Assembly (NCBI GenBank): GCA_963832725.1
Contig: CAWHVG010000007.1
Span: forward strand, 124,001 to 188,000
Length of the DNA: 64,000 nt
Reading direction: 5' to 3'
Source: JAEZBP01 sp963832725
GTDB taxonomy: Bacteria > Myxococcota_A > Polyangia > Polyangiales > Sandaracinaceae
Shown here piece after piece: positions 10,576-18,812 of this stretch. The notes under the pieces were generated by a model that did not search any database, was not told the DNA's origin, and worked only from the letters and a program-made list of their open reading frames with translations. Positions within the stretch are counted from its first letter, which is position 1. Each line of letters begins with the position of its first letter. The position numbers and the translations under genes were made by a program.

Positions 10576-10926
10576 ATGACAACCCACCACGGGAGCTGCC
10601 ACTGCGGGGCCGTTCGCTTCGAGGTCGACGCCGAGCTGGGCAAGGCCGCCGCCTGCAACTGCAGCATGTGCCGCCGCGCCGGCACGCTGCTCGCGTTCGT
10701 TCCCGCCGCGTCGTTCCGCCTGGTCGAAGGGGAGGACGCGACGCGCGACTACCAGTTCGGCAAGAAGCACATCCACCACCTCTTCTGCACCACGTGCGGC
10801 ATCAAGCCGTACGCGTGGGGGCTCGACGAGAACGACCAGCGCACCATCGCCGTCAACGTGCGCTGCCTCGACGGCGTCGACCCGGAGACGCTGGACATCG
10901 CGCACTACGACGGCGCGGCGCTCTGA
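10576..10926 (+). CDS. GFA (glutathione-dependent formaldehyde-activating)-family zinc protein
   Basis: Intact 116-residue protein with a strong GGAGA ribosome-binding site. Zinc ligands of the GFA fold are visible: SCHCGAVRF, CNCSMCRRAG and FCTTCGIKPY. Family members bind zinc and, in the founding enzyme, assist formation of S-hydroxymethylglutathione. Most, including probably this one, have no proven substrate. The gene is divergent from the AraC regulator. Confidence 0.85.
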   Translation: MTTHHGSCHCGAVRFEVDAELGKAAACNCSMCRRAGTLLAFVPAASFRLVEGEDATRDYQFGKKHIHHLFCTTCGIKPYAWGLDENDQRTIAVNVRCLDGVDPETLDIAHYDGAAL

Positions 10927-11054
10927 TCCGAGGACGCGCGGGCTCCCCGCAGCGCCAGGACGAGCGGCGGTCGACTCCCGGTGGGCATCGCCGCGCCGGT
11001 GCTCCCGCGCTCGGCATCGCGACGCGAGACGCGACGCCCGGCTACGAGCGCTCT

Positions 11055-12300
11055 TCATCCCCTTCTCCGGCCAACAGCGAACGGCGCGCCACGAGCGCGG
11101 CACACGAGGCAGACCGGCGCCGCGCGATGGCGAACGCGTGGACCGGCCCGAGCGAGCTGGCGAGCGTCGCCCTGGAGCAGCGCGCCGATCGGCGCCCCGG
11201 CGAAGAACGCGACCGCGTAGAGGCTCATCACGCGGCCGAGCTTGTCGTCGTCGACCAGCGTCTGGACGAGCGTGTTGGTGGCGGCCACTGCACCATCAGG
11301 CGCCATGCCGACGCACGAACAGGATCGGCGCGGCGAGCCACACGTCGGCGCGCGCCTCGAGCGCGATCAGCCCGGCGCCGAGCCCGAGGCGCGCAGTCGG
11401 CGACCACGCCGGCCGAGGCCGCGCGACGCTGTCGCGGCTCGCCAGGTAGAGCGCGCCGGCCAGCGCGCCCGCGCCCGGCCGCGCCCATCAGCCAGCCGAG
11501 CGTGTGCGCGCCGCCGTGCAGCGTGTCCTCCGCGACCGCGGGCAGCAGCGCCGTGTACGCGCCCGCCGAACACGGCGACCGCGCGAGGAGGACGAGCAGC
11601 GGCGCGCACGAGCGGCAGCGACCGCGACGTAGCGCAGCGCCCTCGCGCAGCTCCGTCGGCACGCGCGCCGCCTCGCACGGGCGGCGCCCGCGGGCCACCG
11701 CGCATCGCGAGCAGCGACGCGATCACCGCGACGTAGCTCGCCGCGTCGATCGCGAAGCACCAGCCCACGCCGACGAGGCGCGACCAGCACCGCCGCGATC
11801 GCCGGGCCGAGCAGGCGCGCGGCGTTGACCAGCGAGGAGTTGAGCGCGATCGCGTTCGGCAGGTCCGCGCGAGTCCGCGACCATCTGGCGCACGAACGAC
11901 TGCCGCGCCGGCATGTCGAACGCGTTGATCACGGCCTGGATCGCGCCGAGCGCGATCAGGTGCCACACGGTCATCGTGCCCGGTGAGCGCGAACGCCGCG
12001 AGCGCCGCGGACTGCAGCATCGCGAGCACCTGGGTGATCACGAGCGTGCGGTGGCGGTCCCAGCGGTCGACGAGCACGCCCGCGACCGGTGCGATGAACG
12101 CCGTCGGAGCCTGGCTCGAAGAACGCCGACCAGGCCGAGCATGCAACGCCGAGTGCGAGAGCGCGTAGGCCATCGTAGCCCGTCGCGAACCGGGTCAGCC
12201 ACGTCCCGACGAGCGACGTGCCCTGGCCGGCGAAGAACAGCCGGTAGTTGCGATGGCGCAGCGCGCGACCGAGGCGAGCCGGCGCGAAGGGGCTGCTCAC
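11055..12300 (-). pseudogene. MFS transporter, heavily frameshifted
   Basis: Fragments of one major-facilitator transporter are spread over all three minus frames. In order: NYRLFFAGQGTSLVGTWL, APTAFIAPVAGVLVDRWDRHR, MTVWHLIALGAIQAVINAFD with DMPARQSFVRQMV, VGWCFAIDAASYVAVIA, and LGRVMSLYAVAFFAGAPIG. This is the EntS-like exporter subfamily. At least eight frame changes are needed within 1.25 kb, more than anywhere else in the window, so it is either a true pseudogene or very poor sequence. The GTG start at 12300 overlaps the stop of the isochorismatase-like gene, placing it last in a three-gene operon. Confidence 0.7.
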
Positions 12301-12872
12301 ACCGCGCCGAGCTCCACGGCAATCTCAGCGGCCTTTGCCACCCGCGCCTGACCCCGGAAGACCTTCTCCATCAGCACGCGGTGCACCTCGTCGTCCCGGT
12401 CCGTGCACGCGTCCTCGACGACGACCAGCCGGTAGTCGGCGTCGAACGCGTGGCGGACCGTCGAGAGCACGACGCCGCTGGTGGAGATACCGAGCAGGAC
12501 GAGCGTGTCGATGCGCTTCGCGCGCAGGATCTGGTCGAGATCCGTCCCCGAGAACGCGCCGACCCGATGCTTGAAGACGATGACGTCCTCGGCTCGCGGC
12601 CGCAGCGCGTCCACGATGTCCGAGCCGGGCGTCGTGGTCTGGAAACGCCCCGACACGCGCGCGTACATCGGGCCCTGCCAATCGAGCTCGGGGTAGCCGG
12701 GTCGAAAGCCGACCACCACGTAGAGGACCGGCATCCCTGCCTCGCGTGCCGCCGTGACGAGCGTGGCGGCCCGGTCGACGAGGGGTCCCGCCGCCTCGCC
12801 GAGGCTGGCGACGAGCTCCTCCTGCATGTCCATGACGAGCAGCGCGCTGCGCTTCGGATCGATCGTGCTCAC
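12297..12872 (-). CDS. Isochorismatase-like hydrolase
   Basis: A 191-residue intact cysteine-hydrolase-fold protein. GTG start at 12872 follows AAAGAGGA. The family Asp lies in LLVMDMQEEL and the Lys in IVFKHRVGAFSGTDL. The position of the usual nucleophilic Cys reads ISTSGVVLST, so the Cys appears replaced by Gly. That occurs in isochorismatase-type members and in a broad uncharacterised subfamily, so substrate cannot be assigned. It overlaps genes on both sides (stop/start overlaps at 12869-12872 and 12297-12300), so the three genes are translationally coupled. Confidence 0.8.
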   Translation of the reverse strand: MSTIDPKRSALLVMDMQEELVASLGEAAGPLVDRAATLVTAAREAGMPVLYVVVGFRPGYPELDWQGPMYARVSGRFQTTTPGSDIVDALRPRAEDVIVFKHRVGAFSGTDLDQILRAKRIDTLVLLGISTSGVVLSTVRHAFDADYRLVVVEDACTDRDDEVHRVLMEKVFRGQARVAKAAEIAVELGAV

Positions 12873-13198
12873 GAGGTCCTCTTTTCGCTCGCGTATCGAG
12901 CCGCTCGCACGCGGCCGAAGTTCTTGGCGCTGAGGGTCGCCATCAGCAACACGGCCGCGCCGAGCACGAGCCAGTCGACTCGCGCGGCCGGTGTGAAGAA
13001 CGAGAGCAGGAGGGCACCCGCGACGCCGTTGCCATAGCCCCACAGCACGTTGACCAGGGGGGAGGACTCGCCCACGCCGGGCGGCTTGGCGAAGGGCGAC
13101 TGGAAGGGCGCCCCACAGACTCCGGCGACGAAGTGCGGGACGGCGTTGGTGAGCAAGAGCCCGCTCACGAAGAGGGCCAGATAGGCAAACCAGGGCAT
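12869..13198 (-). CDS. Small integral membrane protein
   Basis: A 109-residue protein from ATG 13198. Hydrophobic segments are visible at FAYLALFVSGLLLT, NGVAGALLLSFF and DWLVLGAAVLLMA; a fourth is possible near HFVAGVCG. No catalytic motif is recognised. It is first in the operon controlled from the MarR intergenic region, and its stop overlaps the next GTG. A longer frame upstream would run through the operator and is not used. Confidence 0.7.
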   Translation of the reverse strand: MPWFAYLALFVSGLLLTNAVPHFVAGVCGAPFQSPFAKPPGVGESSPLVNVLWGYGNGVAGALLLSFFTPAARVDWLVLGAAVLLMATLSAKNFGRVRAARYASEKRTS

Positions 13199-13217
13199 GA
13201 CGACGCTCCAACAGTAG

Positions 13218-13246
13218 ACGGGTCCACGAATATGATGGACCCGTCC
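13218..13246. promoter_or_regulatory. Probable MarR operator
   Basis: A perfect 10-bp inverted repeat, GACGGGTCCA and TGGACCCGTC, with a 9-base spacer. It lies between the divergent starts of the membrane-protein operon (13198) and the MarR gene (13270). Position and symmetry fit an autoregulatory site for the MarR protein. Binding itself is inferred. Confidence 0.65.
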
Positions 13247-13269
13247 ATCGTTGTCGAGCGTTGCCGTCG

Positions 13270-13728
13270 ATGCGGGCATCGGGTACCAACGAAACGTTGG
13301 CCAGCGAGCGCGACCCCGAGGCATTCGTCGAGCTCTTCGGCGCCGTGAAGAAGCAGTTCGCGGCGCACGCGGCGCAGCTCTACGCCGAGGCGGGCGTCGG
13401 CCCCTTGCAGGCCAAGCTGCTGCGCCACATCGGCAAGAACAGCCGCATCTCGCAGGCCGAGCTGGCCCGCGCCACCTCGTCCGACCCGGCGCTGATCGGC
13501 CGCACGCTCCAGACCTTGATGGAGCGAGACCTGGTCCGGCGGGAGCGGAGCGACGAGGACCGGCGCGAGTACGTGCTCGAGCTCAGCCCGGCCGGCAAGA
13601 AGCTCCGCGCGCGGATCGAGAGGCTCCGCGCTCAGCTCGTCGCGCGCTTCACCCGCACGCTGGACGCCCGTGATTTCGACGACTTCGCGCGCATCGCCGA
13701 GAAGCTGATCGCGGCGCTGGCGAGCTGA
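13270..13728 (+). CDS. MarR-family transcriptional regulator
   Basis: About 152 residues with an intact frame. The winged helix is clear: LQAKLLRHIGKNSRISQAELARATSS, recognition region PALIGRTLQTLMERDLVRRE, wing RSDEDRREYVLELSPAGK. ATG 13270 is preferred; a TTG at 13261 is possible. MarR proteins bind as dimers to palindromes and usually lose affinity on binding a phenolic or other small ligand. The neighbouring operon and palindrome indicate it represses the divergent membrane protein - hydrolase - MFS genes and itself. Confidence 0.87.
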   Translation: MRASGTNETLASERDPEAFVELFGAVKKQFAAHAAQLYAEAGVGPLQAKLLRHIGKNSRISQAELARATSSDPALIGRTLQTLMERDLVRRERSDEDRREYVLELSPAGKKLRARIERLRAQLVARFTRTLDARDFDDFARIAEKLIAALAS

Positions 13729-13876
13729 TCGTCCCCATCGCTTCACGGGGGGGGAGCTCATGCCCGGATCTACGGTCGACGACCCGAGATCGGCCGTGAG
13801 CGACTGTCGTCCCGAAGATCGAGCCGGTGCAGAAACCCGGATCGAAGTTCGGGCCGCCGGTACTACGCTCTCGGCG

Positions 13877-14956
13877 GTGCGCCGCCTCGCCGCCAGCATG
13901 CTCGTCTCGCTCGCCCTCGGTGCGGCTCCGGTCTGCGCGCAGGAAGCGCCCGCGCCGCGGCATGCGTCGTTGAGCTGGGTGCGGCTGCCCGGCGCCGAGT
14001 CGTGCGTGTCCAGCACCGAGCTCGGGCGGGCGGTGGAAGCGCGGCTTTCGCGGCGGGTCTTCGTGTCGGCCGCCGAGGCGGAGCTGGCGGTCGAGGGCAG
14101 GGTCGAGCACGAGGGTGGTTGGCGCGCCGTCCTGCAGGTGGCCGGGCCCGACGGTGCGATCCTCGGCGAGCGCACCCTCGACAGCGATGCCGAGGGCTGT
14201 GAGCAGCTCGGCGACATGGTCGCGGTGGCGGTGGCGCTCATGATCGATCCGCTGACCGCGCCGCCTCAGCCCGACGCCGAGCCGCCTCCGGTGGCCGATC
14301 CTGAGCGCACGCCGCCGGAAGCCGCGCGCTCGGAGGACACATCTCCGGCGGACACATCTCCGGCGGACACATCTCCGGCGGACACATCTCCGGCGGACAC
14401 ATCTCCGGCGGACACATCTCCGGCACCCGACGAGCCGCCCGCACGCCGGTGGCGTGTGGAGATCGACACGGCGCTCGTGGGCAGTCTCGGATTGCTCCCG
14501 GTGGCGACGATCGGCGGGCTGAGCGCCGTCATCCTGGAGCCGCCAGGGTTCGTGCCGGTGATGATCGAAGGGGCGCTCTTTCCCTACTCACCGGCGTGGC
14601 AAGGCGGCAGCCACGCGGACTTCCTCCAGGTCTTCGGCGGACTGCTGATCTGTCCTCTGGCGCTCCGTGACCATGGCCTGGCGTTGCACGGGTGCCTCGG
14701 CGCCGACGCCGGCGGCGTGTTCGTGATCGGCGGCGATCTGGACGTGAACGAGCGCGAGCGCGTCACCGGCCAGGCCCACGCGGTCATCCGCGGCCACTGG
14801 GACGTGATCGGCCCGCTGACACTCCGGGCCGGGCTGCACCTCTTGGTGCCCTTTCGCCACGACCCCTTCACCTACGGGCCGTCGAACACTCAGCTCTACG
14901 TCCCCGAGCCGGTGGCCGGCATGTTGGACATCGGCGCCGGAGTCCACTTCGACTGA
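13877..14956 (+). CDS. Exported, probably outer-membrane protein with TSPAD repeat linker
   Basis: About 359 residues from the GTG at 13877, where a signal peptide starts (SMLVSLALGAAPVCAQ). The N-terminal part (~25-130) is a compact domain with paired Cys (AESCVSS, AEGCEQLGDMVAVAVALM), followed by a Pro-rich linker with six TSPAD-type units. The C-terminal ~170 residues have alternating strands (WRVEIDTALVGSLGLLPVATIGGL) consistent with a beta-barrel or beta-sandwich, ending GAGVHFD. This layout is common in myxobacterial envelope proteins. Function unknown. Confidence 0.65.
   Translation: MRRLAASMLVSLALGAAPVCAQEAPAPRHASLSWVRLPGAESCVSSTELGRAVEARLSRRVFVSAAEAELAVEGRVEHEGGWRAVLQVAGPDGAILGERTLDSDAEGCEQLGDMVAVAVALMIDPLTAPPQPDAEPPPVADPERTPPEAARSEDTSPADTSPADTSPADTSPADTSPADTSPAPDEPPARRWRVEIDTALVGSLGLLPVATIGGLSAVILEPPGFVPVMIEGALFPYSPAWQGGSHADFLQVFGGLLICPLALRDHGLALHGCLGADAGGVFVIGGDLDVNERERVTGQAHAVIRGHWDVIGPLTLRAGLHLLVPFRHDPFTYGPSNTQLYVPEPVAGMLDIGAGVHFD
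14336..14425. repeat. 15-bp tandem repeat, six copies
   Basis: Unit GACACATCTCCGGCG repeated six times, the last differing at its final base. In frame it encodes DTSPA repeats in a periplasmic linker. The copies are nearly identical at the DNA level, indicating recent slippage. Confidence 0.95.
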
Positions 14957-15075
14957 CGTTTGCGATGACGCCGAGGGCCGAGCCTCACGGTGGTCCTGGA
15001 GTCGTCGCTCGCTTCCGGTGAGCGTCGTGACCGGTGGTTTGATAATCCCCGGCTCGAGCCCCCACTCAGGTTTCG

Positions 15076-15601
15076 ATGGAGCCCCACGCCACGTTGCCCG
15101 CCTTCGCGGACGTGTTCCGCGAGCACGCGCCCTACGCGTGGCGTGCGCTGCGGCGTCTCGGCGTGCGCGACGCGGACGTGGAGGACGTCTGCCAGGAGGT
15201 CTTCGTCGTCGTGCACCGCAAGCTGCCGGAGTTCGAAGGGCGCTCCCGGCTGCGCACCTGGATCTACGGCATCTGCGTGCGCGCGGCCTCGGACTACCGG
15301 CGTCGCGCCTCGGTGCGCCGCGAGCAGCCCTCCAATCGCGTGCCCGAAGAGCGGCATTCGGCGCCCCAGCTGAAGGAGCTCGAGCGGCAGCAGGCGCGGG
15401 CGCTCTTGGACGCCGCGCTCGAGACGCTCGACGAGGACAAACGGGCGGTCTTCGTCCTCTACGAGAATCGAGGAGCTCGAGATGCGCGCGGTGGCGGACG
15501 CGCTCGGGTGCCCGCTCCAGACGGCCTATTCGCGGCTGCACGCCGCGCGCACGCGTGTCCGCGCCGAAGTGGAGCGCCGCGTGAGAGGAGGTGAAGGATG
15601 A
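15076..15601 (+). CDS. ECF-type RNA polymerase sigma factor (frameshifted)
   Basis: Sigma-70 family, ECF size (~175 residues). Region 2 is visible (FREHAPYAWRALRRLGVRDADVEDVCQEVFVVVHRKL, then RSRLRTWIYGICVRAASDYRRR). Region 4 needs a one-base correction near 15467: after FVLYE the frame continues IEELEMRAVADALGCPL and QTAYSRLHAARTRV, a typical region-4 helix-turn-helix. With the correction the stop (15599-15601) overlaps the ATG of the next gene, the usual arrangement of a sigma factor and its membrane partner. Confidence 0.82.
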
Positions 15602-16686
15602 GCCGCAGCGACGAGCCGCCCCGCCTGCTCGACGATCCCGAGGTGGGCGACGAGCTCCGCGCGGTCCTGCGCGCCGGCCGTGACGAGCTGCCCGACCCGC
15701 ACCAGCTGATGCGGCTGGCCGCCACGCTCGGCCCGCTGATGGGCCCGGGCGGCGGTGCCGGTGGCGGAAGCGGCGGTGCCGGTGGCGGAAGCGGCGGTGC
15801 CGGTGGCGGAAGCGGCGGTGCCGGTGGCGGAAGCGGCGGTGCCGGTGGCGGAAGCGGCGGTGCCGGTGGCGGAAGCGGCGGTGCCGGTGGCGGAAGCGGC
15901 GGTGCCGGTGGCGGAAGCGGCGGTGCCGGTGGCGGAAACGGCGGTGCCGGTGGCGGAAGCGGCGGTGCCGGTGGCGGAAGCGGCGGTGCCGGTGGCGGAA
16001 GCGGCGGTGCCGGTGGCGGAAACGGCGGTGCCGGTGGCGGAAACGGCGGTGCCGGTGGCGGAAGCGGCGGTGCCGGCGGCGCTTCCGGCGTGGCGGGGAC
16101 CAAGCTGGTGGGCGGAGCGGCCTCGAAGATCGTGGCCGGGCTCGTGTTGGTCGCGGGGGTCGGTGGTGGCGCGTTGCTGTGGAACGCCGCCGGCTCGCCG
16201 CCCGAACGCGCGAGCACGGCCGTCGAGACGGCACCTTCGCCGCCGCAGCACGAGCAGATGCCCGAGCTGCCGGCGGGCCTGGACCTTCCCGACACGCCCG
16301 CTCCCGAGCTCGAAGAGGTCGCGCCGGAGCAGCCGGTCCACTCGCGCCCCGTCCGTCCTCGCCGCGCGCCCGCGGAGGAGCCCGCGGCGCCCGCCACCGA
16401 GCCCAGCGAGCCGGCCCACGAGGTGGATCCCGCCGCCGAGCTCGCGTTGATCCGCCGAGCTCAGGACACCCTCGCGGCCGACCCGGCCCGCGCCCTCGCG
16501 CTCACCGACGAGCATCTGCGCCGCTTCGGCGATGGCATGCTGGCGCAGGAGCGCGAAGTGGTGGCCATCGACGCGCTGGTCCGCCTCGGCCGGCTCGACA
16601 CCGCTCGGGCCCGAGCAGCCCGCTTCCACCAGCGGTGGCCGCGCTCGGCCCACGGCCGCCGGGTGGACGTCATGCTCGCGCGCTGA
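15598..16686 (+). CDS. Single-pass membrane protein with glycine repeats, putative anti-sigma factor
   Basis: A 362-residue intact protein overlapping the sigma-factor stop. The N-terminal ~45 residues are soluble (EPPRLLDDPEVGDELRAVLRAG). Then come fifteen 7-residue units (GGGSGGA/GGGNGGA), one membrane helix (KIVAGLVLVAGVGGGALLWNAA), a Pro/Glu-rich linker and a C-terminal helical-repeat region (ELALIRRAQDTLAADPARALALTDEHLRRF). Gene order suggests it sequesters the sigma factor at the membrane. No classical zinc anti-sigma motif is present, so this role is inferred from context. The 3' end is involved in a 116-bp tandem duplication. Confidence 0.65.
   Translation: MSRSDEPPRLLDDPEVGDELRAVLRAGRDELPDPHQLMRLAATLGPLMGPGGGAGGGSGGAGGGSGGAGGGSGGAGGGSGGAGGGSGGAGGGSGGAGGGSGGAGGGSGGAGGGNGGAGGGSGGAGGGSGGAGGGSGGAGGGNGGAGGGNGGAGGGSGGAGGASGVAGTKLVGGAASKIVAGLVLVAGVGGGALLWNAAGSPPERASTAVETAPSPPQHEQMPELPAGLDLPDTPAPELEEVAPEQPVHSRPVRPRRAPAEEPAAPATEPSEPAHEVDPAAELALIRRAQDTLAADPARALALTDEHLRRFGDGMLAQEREVVAIDALVRLGRLDTARARAARFHQRWPRSAHGRRVDVMLAR
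15754..16068. repeat. 21-bp coding minisatellite, fifteen copies
   Basis: Unit of 21 bases (ggt gcc ggt ggc gga agc ggc) repeated fifteen times in frame, encoding GAGGGSG. Units differ only by AGC to AAC (Ser to Asn) in copies 9, 13 and 14. A partial sixteenth unit follows. Confidence 0.95.
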
Positions 16687-16860
16687 TCCACGCGCAGCAG
16701 CCTGCAAGCGCGGGAGAGTTCGTTCGCGGAGAGGGGCTGCTCCTCCAGCGGTGGCCGCGCTCGGCCCACGGCCGCCGGGTGGACGTCATGCTCGCGCGCT
16801 GATCCACGCGCAGGAGCTTGTAGGCGCGGAACGTTCGTTCGCGGAGAGGGCCCGCTCCTC
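16629..16860. repeat. 116-bp tandem duplication over the 3' end of the putative anti-sigma gene
   Basis: Bases 16629-16744 and 16745-16860 are close tandem copies. Each contains the last codons of the preceding gene (RWPRSAHGRRVDVMLAR, stop) and the noncoding bases after it. The second copy of the coding part has no start codon of its own and is probably not translated. Confidence 0.85.
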
Positions 16861-16976
16861 GAGTCCCCCGCTTCGGGACAGCGAAGTCCCCGGCGACCAC
16901 CGAAAAAAAACGCGCCCGCGTTCATAACGCCGCCGGGCTGCTCCCACTCACCGCCAGAACCAGGGAGGAGCCCCCG

Positions 16977-17576
16977 ATGATTCAGAGCCTTCGCCGCGCG
17001 CTCGTCGCGACCATCCTGCTCACCGCGTTGCCGGCCGCCGCCGATGAACCGGCCCCGCGCCGGGTCACCTCGCCCTTCGAGCGGGAGTGGGCCATCGGCG
17101 GCTATGCGACGGGTCAGCTCGGCAGCTACCGCGCCGGCGGGATCGGCGGACGCCTGCGCTGGGAGCCCTTGGACTGGCTGGGCATCGAGACCTACCTCGA
17201 GGCCACGCTCGTCGACTGGGCCGGCGGCGGCTTCCGGCACGACTACCCGAACGGGTTCAGCCTCTACGTCCCCGTGCGCATGGGCGACTTCCGCATCCGC
17301 CCCTTCCTCGGGTTCTGCGACATCATCAGCCTGGTCGAGCCCGCTCAGCCCCACGCCCCGCGGGCCGACGACGTCTTGATGGGCGCCCACGCCGGGGTCG
17401 GCGGCGAGTGGGGCTTCCACGACATGTGGAGCCTCTTCGCCGACCTGCAGGTCAACGTCTACGCCGGTCACGATCGGACCGTCGCCGGCTGGACGGGAGG
17501 GCTGGACTCGCAGCTCGTCCCCTTCTGGAACGTGCAGCTCAACATCGGCGCCCAGTTCCACATGGGCCACAAGTGA
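16977..17576 (+). CDS. Small outer-membrane beta-barrel protein
   Basis: 199 residues with a strong GGGAGGAG site. A signal peptide (RRALVATILLTALPAAADE) is followed by alternating strands typical of an 8- to 10-strand barrel (WAIGGYATGQLGSY, GGIGGRLRWEPLDWLGIETYLEATL, GFSLYVPVRMGDFRIRPFLGF, NVQLNIGAQFHMG). Its stop overlaps the GTG of the multihaem cytochrome gene, so the two are coupled. Function is unproven; it could be a partner that places the cytochrome at the outer membrane. Confidence 0.7.
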   Translation: MIQSLRRALVATILLTALPAAADEPAPRRVTSPFEREWAIGGYATGQLGSYRAGGIGGRLRWEPLDWLGIETYLEATLVDWAGGGFRHDYPNGFSLYVPVRMGDFRIRPFLGFCDIISLVEPAQPHAPRADDVLMGAHAGVGGEWGFHDMWSLFADLQVNVYAGHDRTVAGWTGGLDSQLVPFWNVQLNIGAQFHMGHK

Positions 17577-18679
17577 AGCGTGCGCTCGCGGGGCTCGCGG
17601 CTCTGCTCGCCGCCTGTGCCGCGCCGCCCGAACAGCTTCCGCTGCCTCTCGGGCAGGCCCCTGCCGACTGCGGCGGCTGTCACGAGGACCACTACGACGA
17701 GTGGCGCCGCTCTCCGCACGCCCAAAGCGGGTCCTCGCCCGTGCTGATGGCGATGCTCCCTGCCGTGGAGTCGGCGTGGGGCGCCGCGGCCCGCCAGCGC
17801 TGCCAGAGCTGCCACCTGCCCGAGCACGGCGGCGGCGAGGGCATCACCTGCCTCTCCTGTCACGCGGCGGTCGGCGACCACGCCGAGCGCGACGGAATGC
17901 TGGTCGTGGACCCGAGCGTGCCGCTGGCCGGCGAGCTTCCCGATCCCGAGCCGACGATGGCGCACGCCTCGCGACCCAGCGATTTCCTGGCGACGCCGGG
18001 CCTCTGCGGCACCTGCCACGAGCTCACCGGCCCGGGGCTGATGGTGGAGCCGACCCTGAGCGAGTTTCGCGCCTCGCCCGCGGCGGAGGCCGGCATGACC
18101 TGCGCCGACTGCCACCTTCCCGAGGACGCGCCGCGGCGGCTCTCGAACGACGCCACCCGCGAGCGCCCCTATCGTTCTCACGCGTTCGTCGGCTTCAATC
18201 CGCCGTGGGGCGCGCCGCCGGCCGAGGCCGAAGCCGCGGCGGAGCAGACCCGGCTCTTGCTGTCGCGCGCGCTCTCGCTCGAGCTCGAGCCGGATCCGTC
18301 GGGCGTGGCCGTCGTCGTGCGCAACGTCGGCGCAGGTCACGCCGTCCCCACCGGCGTCACCTTCCTCCGCGACATCTGGGTGGATCTCGAGCTCGACGGC
18401 GAGGTCCGAGCGCGCGTCCTCTCGCTCGGCGACCAACCGACGGCGGCGGGCGAGCCGGTCGCGCTCCTCACCGAGGCCGATCACGTCGCGCGCGGCGCGC
18501 TCGGTCCGGGCGAGACTCTCCGCGTCGTCGTGCCGCTCGAGGGCGCAGTGAATGTCGTCGCTCATCTGCGCGCCCGCGCCGTCCGCGACGGCGTCCTCGA
18601 CGCGCTGGACTTGGCCGCGCGCAAGAGCGAGGTGCCGACCCACGAGATCGCCAGCGCAGAGCTGCCGAACACCCCGTGA
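17573..18679 (+). CDS. Five-haem c-type cytochrome lipoprotein
   Basis: 368 residues, GTG start overlapping the barrel gene's stop. The signal peptide ends in a lipobox (LAALLAACAAPP). Five haem-binding CXXCH motifs are visible: CGGCH, CQSCH, CLSCH, CGTCH and CADCH, all in the first ~180 residues. The C-terminal half is a beta-rich haem-free domain (VAVVVRNVGAGHAVPTG). It resembles cytochrome c554/NrfH-like multihaem families. As a lipoprotein it would carry electrons in the periplasm or at the cell surface. The 3' half is duplicated at 38331-39106. Confidence 0.85.
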   Translation: MKRALAGLAALLAACAAPPEQLPLPLGQAPADCGGCHEDHYDEWRRSPHAQSGSSPVLMAMLPAVESAWGAAARQRCQSCHLPEHGGGEGITCLSCHAAVGDHAERDGMLVVDPSVPLAGELPDPEPTMAHASRPSDFLATPGLCGTCHELTGPGLMVEPTLSEFRASPAAEAGMTCADCHLPEDAPRRLSNDATRERPYRSHAFVGFNPPWGAPPAEAEAAAEQTRLLLSRALSLELEPDPSGVAVVVRNVGAGHAVPTGVTFLRDIWVDLELDGEVRARVLSLGDQPTAAGEPVALLTEADHVARGALGPGETLRVVVPLEGAVNVVAHLRARAVRDGVLDALDLAARKSEVPTHEIASAELPNTP

Positions 18680-18812
18680 GCGCGCTCCTCGACTGGCTTC
18701 GGCGACGAGGACAGCGTGCGCCGATGAGCCGCACACTTGCCGTGGTGTGTGTATGGGACGAGCCGCCTCCCGATCGGTCCTGGGGAACGACGCAGCCTCC
18801 GCGCCCCGAGAG
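17904..18812. repeat. Direct repeat bounding the accessory island, left copy
   Basis: Covers the 3' half of the cytochrome gene and downstream DNA up to GCGCCCCGAGAG. It matches 38331-39252 with scattered substitutions and one indel (about 18710 versus 39125). The left copy belongs to the full-length gene and is followed directly by IS91 copy A. Confidence 0.93.

Noticed and set aside
15754..16068. Regular repeats resembling a CRISPR array
   Set aside because: Units are contiguous 21-mers without spacers, in frame within a coding gene.
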